Positions 48,430 through 60,311 of a stretch of 64,000 nucleotides of DNA are shown one piece after another. Every line of letters starts with the position of its first letter. Position 1 is the stretch's first letter. The stretch spans positions 13,111,824 to 13,175,823 of the forward strand of contig JABAKD010000011.1 of assembly GCA_012845835.1 (NCBI GenBank), in the 5' to 3' direction. The position numbers were made by a program, and so were the translations under genes. The DNA is from Undaria pinnatifida (Eukaryota; Sar; Phaeophyceae; Laminariales; Alariaceae). The notes under the pieces were generated by a model that was given only the letters and a program-made list of their open reading frames with translations, was not told where the DNA came from and searched no databases.

Positions 48430-48968
48430 ACAACCAACGACGAACAATCGTTGGCAACTCGAAGAAGACATACGAGGCAACCGCCTATAACGTGCAGCAT
48501 ATAAAAAAACGTACACACGCGTGTAATAAATATGCTATAAAATTACACGCCTGCACACACCATGCACATTAAACAAATGCACTTACTTGCCAATATACGG
48601 ATAATTCCCCTCTCCCACACTTTCAGATTGCGCGCTGAATCCGAGCCGATGCACTGCCACAACGTTCGCTGTTAACTATCAACATAATATCTGCGTAACA
48701 CAGTCATACGTACCCCCACCGCACGGAGGGATACTCAGATATTACACATGCTTGAAAAAAAAAAACACAACAACGAACACCCCTTGCACCACGCTATAAC
48801 ACTGATGCGGATAGCACCCACCGCAAACCTGCGCAATCTACGAAACCCCGTCGCATCTTCAGCGAAAACGTGTACGTTTGCCAAAACAGTAACAAACACG
48901 CGCAACGTTACTGCGACCGATTAACTCCCCCTCCACTGACTCCCTCAAAAGCACGGGCGGGTGGGTGG
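48430..48968. other. Spacer between A2 and B2, no gene
   Basis: 540 bp of AT-moderate DNA with an A-run near 48757. In the textbook layout A2 and B2 adjoin, so this spacer is unusual. It could be part of the element's non-coding end or later inserted DNA. Confidence 0.4.
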
Positions 48969-49182
48969 GAACTTAAACTACTCTGTATCACACCTTGGAC
49001 CTGTAAGCTCTGACTCTGCTCCCCTACGCGCTCCGCGTGCAGGTCGTCGCCTACACAGCTGGGCCAGGTGTGCCCAATGCTATCGCTCATACGACAATGA
49101 ATTACCACATTGATCTGATTGGTCAAACTTCTTACGTACGTACAAAACCCATGTTTTCTCATACTTCGATAATATTCTGCTT
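48969..49182 (-). repeat. Split direct repeat A2
   Basis: This is a 214-bp copy of 56003-56217 (GAACTTAAAC ... TCGATAATATTCTGCTT) with about eight differences. It joins B1 directly at a shared CTTT, as expected for a site used by a tyrosine recombinase. Confidence 0.8.
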
Positions 49183-49307
49183 TGCACTTTGCTTTCGAAG
49201 TTGTAATATATTAATGCGCAACCCCCCGCCCGGAGAGGGGGGTTGGAGATGGGAATACCCCGGGGCTGCCCCGCCGGCAACCCCACGCTAACATCCGCAT
49301 ACACGAG

Positions 49308-49988
49308 TCAACTCCCAACCCAACTGGCGACATCGAACTCTCGACGCCAGCCTCCAACACAAACTGGTAGTTGACCCGTATTACGAATGTAGTCCCACCC
49401 CCCCCCCGCCACCCCCAACCCTCGAGTCGCAGAGTGCACACTGGATAACACACTTCTTTGTAATTCCGCGTTTGCCCAACTAGTCAGAGCCCATCGGCCC
49501 TCACGCTGCAACACCGCCGGTGTTGCACCCCCTGCCGACAAGTGCGTTGCGCCTCCATTCCTCAGGGAGTGCAAGGCGTACTCCTCCGCACGCACACCCG
49601 CCAACGCAACCACTTTCCGCAAAGCTACCGTCGCTTAATGTTGTGTCCACATGGACCATCTGCCATTACCAACGACACACGCAACCAAGGGGACCGAAGA
49701 GGGAAGAAACAAGTAACAAGACATCAATTCGATCATTAGATCGACGGCGCCGCCACCTTCCCCCACGCGCATCGACGGACCCTTTCGCACATGCGTGACA
49801 ACCGCCCCTTTCCGCGGTTGGTCACCCTGCGGCCCGCGGAATCGAACCTTGACATAGTCCGCGGTTGACCACTGCGCAACAGTAAGCTGAATATTTCCGC
49901 AAAAGAATGCAACATCAGCACGCCGCAAACAATAAGTCTCGTGAACTCGTAACCGGGTGTCCGCGAACATTTCTGACGCGCGAGTCAA
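49308..49988 (-). pseudogene. Fossil tyrosine recombinase part of the retroelement
   Basis: The stretch LRVHETYCLRRADVAFF and the later HSLRNGGATHLSAGG are characteristic of the catalytic domain of YR-retroelement recombinases (the H-x-L-R motif region). In living relatives this enzyme inserts a circular cDNA. The copy is broken. Confidence 0.65.
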
Positions 49989-50050
49989 GAGACAGAACTA
50001 AGCGCACAGGGCCGGCCACAAAACACGACCCCCGGCACGCCACGTGGGGA

Positions 50051-50662
50051 TCAGCTTCTCGCCCGCGAGCAGCATATCCCACGGACCGCACGCATATTAA
50101 CGAGGACGGAAGCGCGATCCCAGCGTGAGATACCGTCCGCGGCAACGCTAAAAATACCCCCTACGTGTTTCGCGTCGAAGTGCCAACCAGAGGACAATTT
50201 GAGCACACCAAGGAGGCGCATCAACGCGCCCGATCTCGGCTCCTTCCCGCCTCGACAACGCCGCACCCACTCTACGGCTGCTTCGTTGTCGCCACGCCAC
50301 AACACACAGTCCCCCAACGCGGCCGGGCGCTCGGCGCACGGAGATACGACGACCCAGGGGGAGACGACCATACCTAGCAGTTCGAGGACGTTAATCGATA
50401 TATCGGTCTCGCCTGCAACTGACTTGCTCGACCCGCAAAATCGAAATCGTTCCCCGGCGTCAGTATCGTATCTCCAGGACACCCCAGTTTCAAGGCAGAA
50501 ACCCCCGACACCGGTTTTGGATGCACCCGAAAACGGAGTACGTTGGGAGGGGCGCTCAAGCAAATGATACATCGGAGCCGACAAGGTTCTTCCGCGCGCG
50601 TCCAATCCCTCCTCAAAAAACCATCGCCAAAACTCGAGGTTCCCTTGAAACTCGGGTCCCAA
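50051..50662 (-). pseudogene. Fossil RNase H part of the retroelement
   Basis: Segments such as ETDISINVLELLGMVV and LWRGDNEAAVEWVRRCRGG match the look of DIRS-group RNase H (a conserved acid next to Asn/Glu and the later Asp). It lies between the reverse-transcriptase and recombinase parts, as expected for these elements. Confidence 0.65.
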
Positions 50663-50696
50663 GACGAGGCGCTGCCCGAGGTTGGCCGTACGACAA

Positions 50697-53600
50697 CCAA
50701 ATCAGATCCGGCAGATATGCGCGGCATACCCACCGAAGCCAACAAACGCTTCACGAAAAACCGCCCCGGACGCACAGCAAAGGAGACATGTATAAGGAAG
50801 CCAACGAGCTGCGACACCTGCTTCGCTGAAGCAGTTGTACGAGGCGAGGGCCACTCCGCAAGGAATTTTTTTTTGCAGCTTGAGGCGCTTATGGGACGGC
50901 AACGTAACCGTAAGCGCCTCCGCGTCAATGATCCAACCCAACGCCTCCAGTTGCGTGTCCCATTCAGTGATTTTTCTGGTGGACAGGAGATCAGATCAGA
51001 GACACCACGTTCGCCCAACAAGCGAAAATGGTCCGATGCCAGCGACTGGACAGCGCGCAAACAACGGCGACCGTCCGGCCACCATTGCAACTCGACGACA
51101 ATGCCATCGTCTACGTAATACCTCACAAAAAGTAGTTCCCGGCGTTGCCACCAGAGCCAGAAACAGGCCCACAATCACCCGGGATAGAGACAACTGGAAC
51201 CCCCCGCGGCGGGAAATTCCGACGTGCGCGACGGCAGCAACCCCTTTTTGGGAAACATCTGCGCCTTGAAAACCGAAATCAGATCCGGCAGATATGTGCG
51301 GCATACCCACCGAAGCCAACAAACGCTTCACGAAAAACCGCCCCGGACGCACAACAAAGGAGACATGTATATGGAAGCCAACGAACTAAGACACCTGCCT
51401 CGCTGAAGCAGATGTACGAGACGAGGGCCACTCCGCAAGGAAATTTGTTTTTGCAGCTTGAGGCGCTTATGGGACGGCAATGTAACCGTAAGCGCCTCCG
51501 TGTCAATGATCCAACCCAACACCTCCAGTTGCGTGTCCCAGTCAGTGATTTTTCTGGTGGACAGAAGGGGCGGATCAGAGACACCACGTTCGCCCAACAA
51601 GCGAAAATGGTCCGATGCCAGCGACTGGACAGCGCGCAAACAACGGCGACCGTCCGGCCACCATTGCAACTCGACGACAATGCCATCGTCTACGTAATAC
51701 TTCACAAAAAGTAGTTCCCAGCGTTGCCACCAGAGCCAGAAACAGGCCCACAATCACCCGGGATAGCGACAACTGGAACCCCCCGCGGCGGGAAATTCCG
51801 ACGTGCGCGACGGCAGCAACCCCTTTTTGGGAAACATCTGCGCCTTGAAAACCGAAATCAGATCCGGCAGATATGTGCAGCATACCCGCCGAAGCCAACA
51901 AACGCTTCACGAAAAACCGCCCCGGACGCACAACAAAGGAGACATGTATATGGAAGCCAACGAACTAAGACACCTGCCTCGCTGAAGCAGATGTACGAGA
52001 CGAGGGCCACTCCGCAAGGAAATTTGTTTTTGCAGCTTGAGGCGCTTATGGGACGGCAACGTAACCGTAAGCGCCTCCGTGTCAATGATCCAACCCAACA
52101 CCTCCAGTTGCGTGTCCCAGTCAGTGATTTTTCTGGTGGACAGGAGGGGCGGATCAGAGACACCACGTTCGCCCAACAAGCGAAAATGGTCCGATGCCAG
52201 CGACTGGACAGCGCGCAAACAACGGCGACCGTCCGGCCACCATTGCAACTCGACGACAATGCCATCGTCTACGTAATACCTCACAAAACGTAGTTCCCGG
52301 CGTTGCCACCAGAGCCAGAAACAGGCCCACAATCACCCGGGATAGAGACAACTGGAACCCCCCGCGGCGGGAAATTCCGACGTGCGCGACGGCAGCAACC
52401 CCTTTTTGGGAAACATCTGCGCCTTGAAAACCGAAATCAGATCCGGCAGATATGTGCGGCATACCCACCGAAGCCAACAAACGCTTCACGAAAAACCGCC
52501 CCGGACGCACAACAAAGGAGACATGTATATGGAAGCCAACGAACTAAGACACCTGCCTCGCTGAAGCAGATGTACGAGACGAGGGCCACTCCGCAAGGAA
52601 ATTTGTTTTTGCAGCTTGAGGCGCTTATGGGACGGCAATGTAACCGTAAGCGCCTCCGTGTCAATGATCCAACCCAACACCTCCAGTTGCGTGTCCCAGT
52701 CAGTGATTTTTCTGGTGGACAGAAGGGGCGGATCAGAGACACCACGTTCGCCCAACAAGCGAAAATGGTCCGATGCCAGCGACTGGACAGCGCGCAAACA
52801 ACGGCGACCGTCCGGCCACCATTGCAACTCGACGACAATGCCATCGTCTACGTAATACTTCACAAAAAGTAGTTCCCAGCGTTGCCACCAGAGCCAGAAA
52901 CAGGCCCACAATCACCCGGGATAGCGACAACTGGAACCCCCCGCGGCGGGAAATTCCGACGTGCGCGACGGCAGCAACCCCTTTTTGGGAAACATCTGCG
53001 CCTTGAAAACCGAAATCAGATCCGGCAGATATGTGCAGCATACCCGCCGAAGCCAACAAACGCTTCACGAAAAACCGCCCCGGACGCACAACAAAGGAGA
53101 CATGTATATGGAAGCCAACGAACTAAGACACCTGCCTCGCTGAAGCAGATGTACGAGACGAGGGCCACTCCGCAAGGAAATTTGTTTTTGCAGCTTGAGG
53201 CGCTTATGGGACGGCAACGTAACCGTAAGCGCCTCCGTGTCAATGATCCAACCCAACACCTCCAGTTGCGTGTCCCAGTCAGTGATTTTTCTGGTGGACA
53301 GGAGGGGCGGATCAGAGACACCACGTTCGCCCAACAAGCGAAAATGGTCCGATGCCAGCGACTGGACAGCGCGCAAACAACGGCGACCGTCCGGCCACCA
53401 TTGCAACTCGACGACAATGCCATCGTCTACGTAATACCTCACAAAACGTAGTTCCCGGCGTTGCCACCAGAGCCAGAAACAGGCCCACAATCACCCGGGA
53501 TAGATACAACTGGAACCCCCCGCAGCGGGGAAATTCCGACGTGCGCGACGGCAGCAGCCCTTTTTTTGGGAAACATCTGCGCCTTGAAAACCGAAATCAG

Positions 53601-54329
53601 ATCCGGCAGATATGTGCGGCATACCCACCGAAGCCAACAAACGCTTCACGAAAAACCGCCCCGGACGCACAGCAAAGGAGACATGTATAAGGAAGCCAAC
53701 GAACTAAGACACCTGCCTCGCTGAAGCAGATGTACGAGACGAGGGCCATTCCGCAAGGAGATTTTTGCAGCTTGAGGCGCTTATGGGACGGCAACGTAAC
53801 CGTAAGCACTTCCGTGTCAATGATCCAACCCAACACCTCCAGTTGCGTGTCCCAGTCAGTCATTTTTCTGGCGGACAGGAGATCAGATCAGAGACACCAC
53901 GTTCGCCCAACAAGCGAAAATGGTCCGATGCCAGCGACTGGACAGCGCGCAAACAACGGCGACCGTCCGGCCACCATTGCAACTCGACGACAATGCCATC
54001 GTCTACGTAATACCTCACAAAGAAGTAGTTCCCGGCGTTGCCACCAGAGCCAGAAACAGGCCCACAATCACCCGGGATAGATACAACTGGAACCCCCCGC
54101 AGCGGGGAAATTCCGACGTGCGCGACGGCAGCAGCCCCCTTTTTTTTTTGGGGAAACATCTGCGCCTTGAAAACCGAAATCAGATCCGGCAGATATGCGC
54201 GGCATACCCACCGAAGCCAACAAACGCTTCACGAAAAACCGCCCCGGACGCACAACAAAGGAGACATGTAAAAGGAAGCCAACGAGCTGCGAAACCTGCC
54301 TCGCTGAAGCAGTTGTACGAGACGAGGGC
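50697..54329 (-). repeat. 579-bp tandem array made from the reverse-transcriptase region
   Basis: The anchor GCAGATATG recurs at 50711, 51288, 51867, 52446, 53025, 53606 and 54189 (spacings 577, 579, 579, 579, 581 and 583), giving six full units plus a partial one. Each unit carries, on the minus strand, the RT active-site neighbourhood YYVDDGIVVELQW. The block from about 51145 to 52293 is virtually repeated at 52303-53451, so units alternate in type (a 1158-bp dimer duplicated). The array is not an open coding region overall. The many plus-strand frames over it are shadows. Confidence 0.9.
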
Positions 54330-54699
54330 GCTGACACCGTCTTAAGAGGGGGGAGTTTACCGAGGCGAGATGACCGAGGCTCGCGGAGCCTTGCTCGGCC
54401 ATCGCCTGCATCACAACCGCCCGAGCTTCCAACCAAGGGTCGACCGCAACGAATCGCAAGGCACCCGAACGTACGCCATCAAACGCCCCTTGTACACGCA
54501 GCAAGTCAGCCGGCAACTCACTCACACGCACACAAGAAACCGTACCTTTCTCGCCGAAGGGGACCGAGCCCGGAGCCACCGCCACGCGAGCACGCCCCAC
54601 ACCCCTATCGCCAGCCCAAAGCTACCAACGCACGCCCACGCAGCCCCCCTCCTACACCTTGGGTGGCCGGCCGGGCACCCGCTCCCCCGCTGGCCCCCG

Positions 54700-55980
54700 G
54701 CGTCGTCACCGCTCTACCAACGGCAAGCTCAGCAGCCGCCCCCCCAGGTGTTGGCCCAACCGACAGGAAGGGACCGTGTCCTCATCCAGAACCAGCGCCG
54801 CCACTACCACCCCCGGACCCACCGCGGGGCTCTGAGCGCAGCACCGCCCGCGACCCACCAGCCGGCGCCGCCGAACTGCCACTGTCGCGAAGAGCATCAG
54901 GTGAAGTGGCGTCGGCCAGGGGAGCCGAATGCAAGAATTTGCAGTTGGAGACGAAGATCGTCGTTTACCATCTTGCTTATGACAGCCCGCGCCGCGGAGC
55001 CAGAGAGCAGGATAATATTGCCGGTTGCTTGGTTTTGCTTGGGTGTGCCGGCGTAGGTCGGCAGACGCTGTCGTGAAGGCGGCATCGATCGTTGCCACCC
55101 TCTCCCGGCAATGGCGGTCGCCGTCGCTGTCGAGGGAAAACCCACCAGACAGGACCGCCACAAGAGCCTGGCGCAAGAAATCGAGGCGGTCAGCGACCAT
55201 CAGCAGGTGTTCGACCATCCCTTCCGCGCGGCCCGTACGCACGAACGTCAAAGTCACTGATCGCGCGGAGCTGGGTAGCCACTGACGTCGTGACGTTGAC
55301 GTCCTCGCCTACGAAGGACTGGATATCCGCTGCCGAGTCGCCAATGTTGGGAGGTATGCGCCCGCGGAGCACCCAATGTTTTCTGGACGCCATCTTTTTC
55401 CATAGCGCAGTGTCGTCAGTTAACTGCGACCTTTGGACGTGGCGCTCTCTCGCGTTCCCACTGTCCCGCGGGGCCGGCTGCTGATCGGCAAAGTTTTCTA
55501 TGAACTGCTGGAGCATGGCCTCGACGTGCTTGGTTTTAGACGCGCCACCAGCCACCGCATCCTGCAGGATTTTAAAGGAGGCCAGCAGTTGATCCATCGT
55601 CGACTTGAGGCGGAACACATCTCCGTCTATCCGAGCAAACTCGCCAGACACCTGCCTTGCCAGCGCAGAACTTCAGCCTATATTACCCCCGCAGCCTCGG
55701 ACACAGCGGGACTGGGGCTGAGCAAAGATAGTGCCGCGGTGGCAGACGCAGCAGTAGCAGCAGCGGAAGCGGCTGCGGCACGGCGACCTTCGGACTCAGC
55801 TTGCACAGCAGCCAGAGCTTCGGCACGGCGTTTGTCGACCCCAGCTTGCACAGCGTCGACAGCAGCATGAGCCTCGACTCGAGCCGCAGCCGAGGCGGCC
55901 TGATTAGGACCGCGTACAGCAGCAGCCACGAGAGCTTCAGCCTCCGGTGACTTGCACTCCTCCATCGTCGGGGAGTGCAC
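54700..55980 (-). pseudogene. Fossil gag-like region of the retroelement
   Basis: The start is Ala-rich and probably coiled-coil (EALVAAAVRGPNQAASAAAR). A helical segment follows (RLKSTMDQLLASFKILQDAV, then TKHVEAMLQQFIENF). Position next to repeat A1 and upstream of the RT region supports a gag-like role. The region is broken. No zinc knuckle was seen. Confidence 0.55.
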
Positions 55981-56002
55981 GAACTTAAACTAGCCTTGAA
56001 CT

Positions 56003-56217
56003 AGAACTTAAACCAGTCTGTATCACACCTTGGACCTGTAAGCTCTGACTCTGCTCCCCTACGCGCTCCGCGTGCAGGTCGTCGCCTACGCAGCTGGGCC
56101 AGGTGTGCCCAATGCTATCGCTCATAAGACCATGAATTACCGCATTGATCTGATTGGTCAAACTTCGTACGTACGTACAAAACCCATATTTTCTCATACT
56201 TCGATAATATTCTGCTT
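56003..56217 (-). repeat. Split direct repeat A1 (outer end)
   Basis: This is the partner of 48969-49182. The outer end is TATTCTGCTT; the adjacent plus-strand DNA (ATGCTTACTGC) differs from that next to A2, as expected for an element terminus. Confidence 0.8.
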
Positions 56218-56607
56218 ATGCTTACTGCTAATAATACCTATGATACTGCTATATTTTACTGTATGTAGACTACTACTTTTGTCGCAGATGAGCGTATTAA
56301 GTTAAGAACGAGAACGCACATTCACTACAAAAAAACACAAGAACCGCCTACGCAGTAGCTTAATGCAACTATTATTAGGAGTTTGACCAGTTGACGGCGT
56401 CTGCCACGCTCCTCATTGCCACCCTTCTGGTAGTGTGAAGAACACGCACGCACGCGCCCACCCGTTCGTTGGCCGTGCGTGCGGCAATGCCCAAAATACA
56501 GTTTTTGTTGTCGATTTCAATTAGACTAAATTGTCAACAGTTGTAATTGTGACTGCTGCATGTACTAATTATTGGACTATATTCTACGAGTGTAAAATTG
56601 ATGTAAG

Positions 56608-56680
56608 GACGTCAGCTGTGATTTATACGAATTTAGAGGGTCGATACTCATCTTTGCAAGCTGTGTTGTTGGTACTTGTA
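56608..56680 (+). repeat. R2 interspersed repeat, copy 2
   Basis: GACGTCAGCTGTGATTTATA through GTCGATACTCATCTTTGCAA to GCTGTGTTGTTGGTACTTG. It is the best-preserved core of the family here. Confidence 0.65.
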
Positions 56681-57082
56681 ATATAGGTATAGTATGTGGG
56701 TGTCACTGAGTGTTGTCACCTAATTAGACTGATGGGTATATATTCGAGTGCTGCAAATATTGTATGTGGCAGCCAACCAACGACCACAACCTACATGATT
56801 TTGATGATGAACTGGAAAAATACTGTGGTTTTCGGAACTTTCTAGGAATTGAGATCACGTGATGTTTCGACGAGCCAACCATGCTGTCGGGAAAAGTACG
56901 GCAAGATGACGATGCATGGATGAGTGATCGAATGCCTGCCCGATGAGGCTCGTAGACGTTCTGGATTGCTGCTCCTCACCGCTCATCACCCCACTAACAA
57001 AAGGTATCACAGCAACCAAAGAAATGTGGGGCGAATCATCTTTGGCAAAGAGGGGCACTTGAAACTCTCTGTCTGTGTTGAG

Positions 57083-57170
57083 GAGGCTGGACGTGGTGCC
57101 CTGAACGCTGTTCAGGTGTTCAGGGCAACACGTCCAGCGTGTTCCAGGCAACACGTCCAGCCTCCTGAAC
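57083..57170. repeat. Imperfect 88-bp hairpin (CAACACGTCCAGC)
   Basis: AGGAGGCTGGACGT at the left pairs with ACGTCCAGCCTCCT at the right. The interior has a second palindrome (CCCTGAAC...GTTCAGG) and a duplicated GCAACACGTCCAGC. It could fold as a cruciform or stem-loop. Confidence 0.7.
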
Positions 57171-58476
57171 ACAGCAGTTACGATCGCCGGGGGGGCGGTA
57201 GTTAGTATTTATTTACAGTTATATGTTTTATATGGTTCGTTATATTTTATAATCTATCATCTTGATCATGGCATGCGCTGTGTAGTCTATACTACATGAA
57301 CGAGCAATGTGTCTGACTTTCAGCGAGGATTGGAACACCAGCAGCAGAGGGAGGTGGTGGCGGCAATATAGAGTTATCGTTTTCGATAATTACCCGCCTG
57401 CAGGAAGTCCTTCAGAATTTGATTGTAAAACTCCGACAGTCATTAATTTTGCGAAATTGAGAGTTTTCGTGGATTGTTGTCGGACGCCCGCCGGAGGATC
57501 AACGAGCTGTGTGGGGGTTGGGGTTTTCCCTCTACATACACGTGTAGACTACACATACATTGCAAATCATTCATGGTACACGGTAGATACATGCGAGAAC
57601 AAGGTGATAACCCACTCAACACATCCTCGAACCAAGGGTCGAACCTTGTTTATATGTGAGTATAGACTAAATGATAGCTCTCTTGTCTTATTGTTGTCTT
57701 AGGAGGTGGGGAGGTAGATAATCGTAGGTCCTACCTGGTAGATATGAAGATGTTTAGCTCGCTCCCAGGGACGTAGTACGTACGCGACGGGGTGGCGGCA
57801 GGTGACAGGTCAGATGTTTTATACAGCCATTAGGGCGATGTTCATCCGAAGCTGATCTTCGTCGGACGTCTCGACTGAACATCTGGAGGTAGTTTCAAAT
57901 TTCGGTGGGCGGGAAACAAGTTGGTCAACAAACCTATGTTTCCGCTCATCGCACGTCGCAACACCGCAGCAGCTGTTGCCCAAGGAATATTTTTCACCTC
58001 TTCTCAACCATTATCTTCATTGATTAATTATCAAAGTGAAGATTAGAGACTGCTGTCCCCCTTTGTTTCCAAATAATGTGTTTTGACAAACGAACAACCT
58101 TTAACTTAAACGTGTTGGACGTGGTATTGTTACGTAAATACTTAGAGACCTCATAAGTTTGAGTAATAATGTGCAAAATAGGCTTTCTCGATGTTCAACA
58201 TAATGTTCTGTTTCAAGTTTCAAGACGTATTGATTTATTACCAGGTATGATTTTTGTATCCTATACGCGTATATACTACGCAGTAGTTACTACAAGAAGT
58301 AGGGGCATGCTGCAGCAGAAAAATATGTCACATACAGTCAGTGTATGTCAAAGACGCCACAGCAGTAGACCACACGCCACACCACATCCACCGCACGTGC
58401 GTGGATGTTGATGAAGGTACGTACTACCAGGTACATCGTTTTCAGTTTAAAATGCCGACTTCTTAAAACCCGACAG

Positions 58477-58679
58477 AAAACATCTTGGATCAAATCGAGG
58501 ACGGGCGTGTCGGGGACAACCCCTGCCCGTCACCCAAGTTTAGGGAGCTTGACAAACTTCCCACCCGTTTTCGGTAGCCTTCGCTTCGGGGGAGTTTGCG
58601 GTGCTTCCTTTGCAGGTCTGCGGCTGGCGGACAGTACGACACGCTTGCGAGACTTCTTCCAAACCACCAAGGGCATTAA
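58477..58679 (+). CDS. Candidate terminal exons of an unrecognised gene
   Basis: A first stretch (58477-58573) reads NILDQIEDGRVGDNPCPSP then KFRELDKLPTRF and meets a GTAGCC donor. After a 42-bp candidate intron ending CTTCCTTTGCAG, the second stretch (58616-58679) reads SAAGGQYDTLARLLPNHQGH and stops. The phases agree. The very short intron is a concern, and another frame across the same DNA is also open with a GTAAGT donor at 58746. I know no family for it. Confidence 0.3.
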
Positions 58680-58850
58680 CACCAGCCTGGGTGGCTGTCA
58701 GCTCTTCCAGCGTCAGCCGTTGTTGCTAAAACAGCTTCCACAGCAGTAAGTAGCATTTCGGGGATTCCGCGACAGGCACCGGAACCCGCGGTATATTAAA
58801 TCCTTGTTGCGAGTTTTTCTGCTGCGCTGGGTATAGTCGGTAGATAGGCA

Positions 58851-59014
58851 ATGTCGCAGAACAAGCAGCAGCAACAACAGCCGCAGCAGCTACAAGAAGA
58901 GCGGCAACAGCAACAGAAGCCAGCAAACCAGCCTCTACGAGGCACGTGTAACAACAGCTGCGAGTTCTGCGCGAAAAGAAGAGTGCGCTGTGATGGCCTT
59001 CTCCCCCGTTGCAG
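58851..59014 (+). CDS. First exon: Gln-rich N-terminus plus Cys1-Cys4 of a Zn2Cys6 domain
   Basis: ATG at 58851, donor GTTGCAG|GTGAGC after 59014; 164 bases, leaving two. The peptide begins MSQNKQQQQQPQQLQEE and ends SCEFCAKRRVRCDGLLPRC. The spacing C-x2-C-x6-C-x6-C and the basic residues fit the first half of the Zn2Cys6 domain. This is the third member of the family in the window and the only one on the plus strand. No second-half exon was found in the 5 kb downstream. Confidence 0.6.
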
Positions 59015-59216
59015 GTGAGCTATTGATAGACTCTTTACTGCAATACAGAAGTGTGCTGTCTTCACATCAAGTATAATATGTACTACTCTGATATATACAC
59101 GATACTACTAACAAGAATACTATTAATACTTGTACCTGGTACTAATGTTAATACAACAAACACCACATTCTATTTCCTTATCATCTTGTTATCAAACTAT
59201 TTTGAAAAAAAATTAA

Positions 59217-59290
59217 GGACGTCAGCCGTGAGTTCGACGAATTTCGGCTATCTACTCTTTACAAGATGCGCTGTTGGTGTGTACTCCTTG
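59217..59290 (+). repeat. R2 interspersed repeat, copy 3
   Basis: GGACGTCAGCCGTGAGTTCG then ACGAATTTCGGC and CAAGATGCGCTGTTGGTG. It is more diverged at its 3' side. Confidence 0.5.
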
Positions 59291-60240
59291 CGTGTCCAGG
59301 TTTTTGGCTCGTGTTCGGATTATCTTATTTTGGTTTTACTTTACTTTATTTTATTTTATTTTTATTATGTTTCTTTTCCGAGCTTTGGCTCTCCTTTCCG
59401 GTTGGGTTGTTTCTTCGATTTCCCCTTCATTTTGTTTGTTTCATTTTTGTTTTATTTTTACCTTTGTTCTTTATATGTTTTCTTATTATTATTTTGTTTT
59501 CGTTTTTGTTTTTGTTTATTTCGTATTCTTTCTTCCAATGTATTTCTGTTGCTGACGTATGTATGTTGTGCCTGTCGTACCCAGTACTAGGGCATGACAT
59601 TGCGTTGTCGAATGCATTACGATGCATTATCTCTGTGTCGTAGCTTGTGACCACAGAGCTGATCTTTCTAGGGTGAAGAATCAGTACGGACACTGGGTGT
59701 GCTGGATGTCGACGAGTAGAAGAACGGTTTAATGTGAAGAACACACACACACTAGTAATAATATACTAGACTAGACTAGATGATGGGTAAGTTTTTTTGG
59801 GAGGGGTCCTTTTCTTACGGTATTTATATTTTTATTTTTCATGCAGTCTATATGTTTTGTTCATCTCCACTATAATGGTTAGTGTTGGTATTTTGACTCT
59901 AGGTCGGGTAATTGAGCTGTTAGACTAGACTACTAATAGATCGAACATCATACATACCACGTATGTATCTATTTTTAAAATTATTAGACTAACTACTGCT
60001 GTAGTTTCCAATAGATTACTGCTCCATAACATGTTTGGTTTATTTTGTTTTTTCCCCCGCTTTATTATCGGGAGGAGTACTACTAGTTATCTAGTTATCT
60101 AGTCTAACATGTTAATATTAATACAGCTTTCGAGAATAAAAGTCAGTTACTCCCAAACAGAAAAAGACTGCTGTGGGACTCAAACCCCGCGGTTCCAAAT
60201 TGATACGCTGTCACGCTTGACATGGTATTGATATATTTTC

Positions 60241-60311
60241 GGGACGTCAGCTGTGGGTTCAACGAATTTTTGGTCAATACTCATATTTTCAAGCTGCTTG
60301 TTGGTACTTGT
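60241..60311 (+). repeat. R2 interspersed repeat, copy 4
   Basis: GGGACGTCAGCTGTGGGTTC then ATACTCATATTTTCAAGCTG and TTGTTGGTACTTG. Confidence 0.55.

Larger units (their letters stand above)
48256..56217 (-). mobile_element. Fossil tyrosine-recombinase (PAT/Ngaro/DIRS-like) retroelement
   Basis: Read on the minus strand the order is: repeat A1 (56217-56003), gag-like region (55980-about 54700), reverse-transcriptase region expanded into a tandem array (54329-50697), RNase H (50662-50051), tyrosine recombinase (49988-49308), repeat B1 (49352-49179), repeat A2 (49182-48969), a 540-bp spacer, then repeat B2 (48429-48256). This A1-ORFs-B1-A2-B2 plan is the split-direct-repeat layout known from PAT and Ngaro elements. 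A1/A2 and B1/B2 differ at roughly 4% of positions by eye, so the insertion looks fairly recent on an evolutionary scale. The coding parts are broken, with several breaks. Family placement within YR elements is uncertain. Confidence 0.75.
56218..58476. other. AT-richer DNA without a supported gene
   Basis: It contains the R2 copy at 56608-56680, the long hairpin at 57083-57170, the palindrome GTAGTCTATACTAC near 57281 and TACC(A/T)GGTA sites at 57732, 58239 and 58425. The frame at 56855-57172 (minus) runs through the hairpin and is not called. Confidence 0.35.

Noticed and set aside
50697-54329. Possible CRISPR or rDNA-type array
   Set aside because: Units are 579 bp, carry RT sequence and have no short repeat-spacer structure.
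50374-54345. Many plus-strand frames of 77-190 codons with the same peptide repeated
   Set aside because: They are antisense shadows of the tandemly repeated reverse-transcriptase segment.
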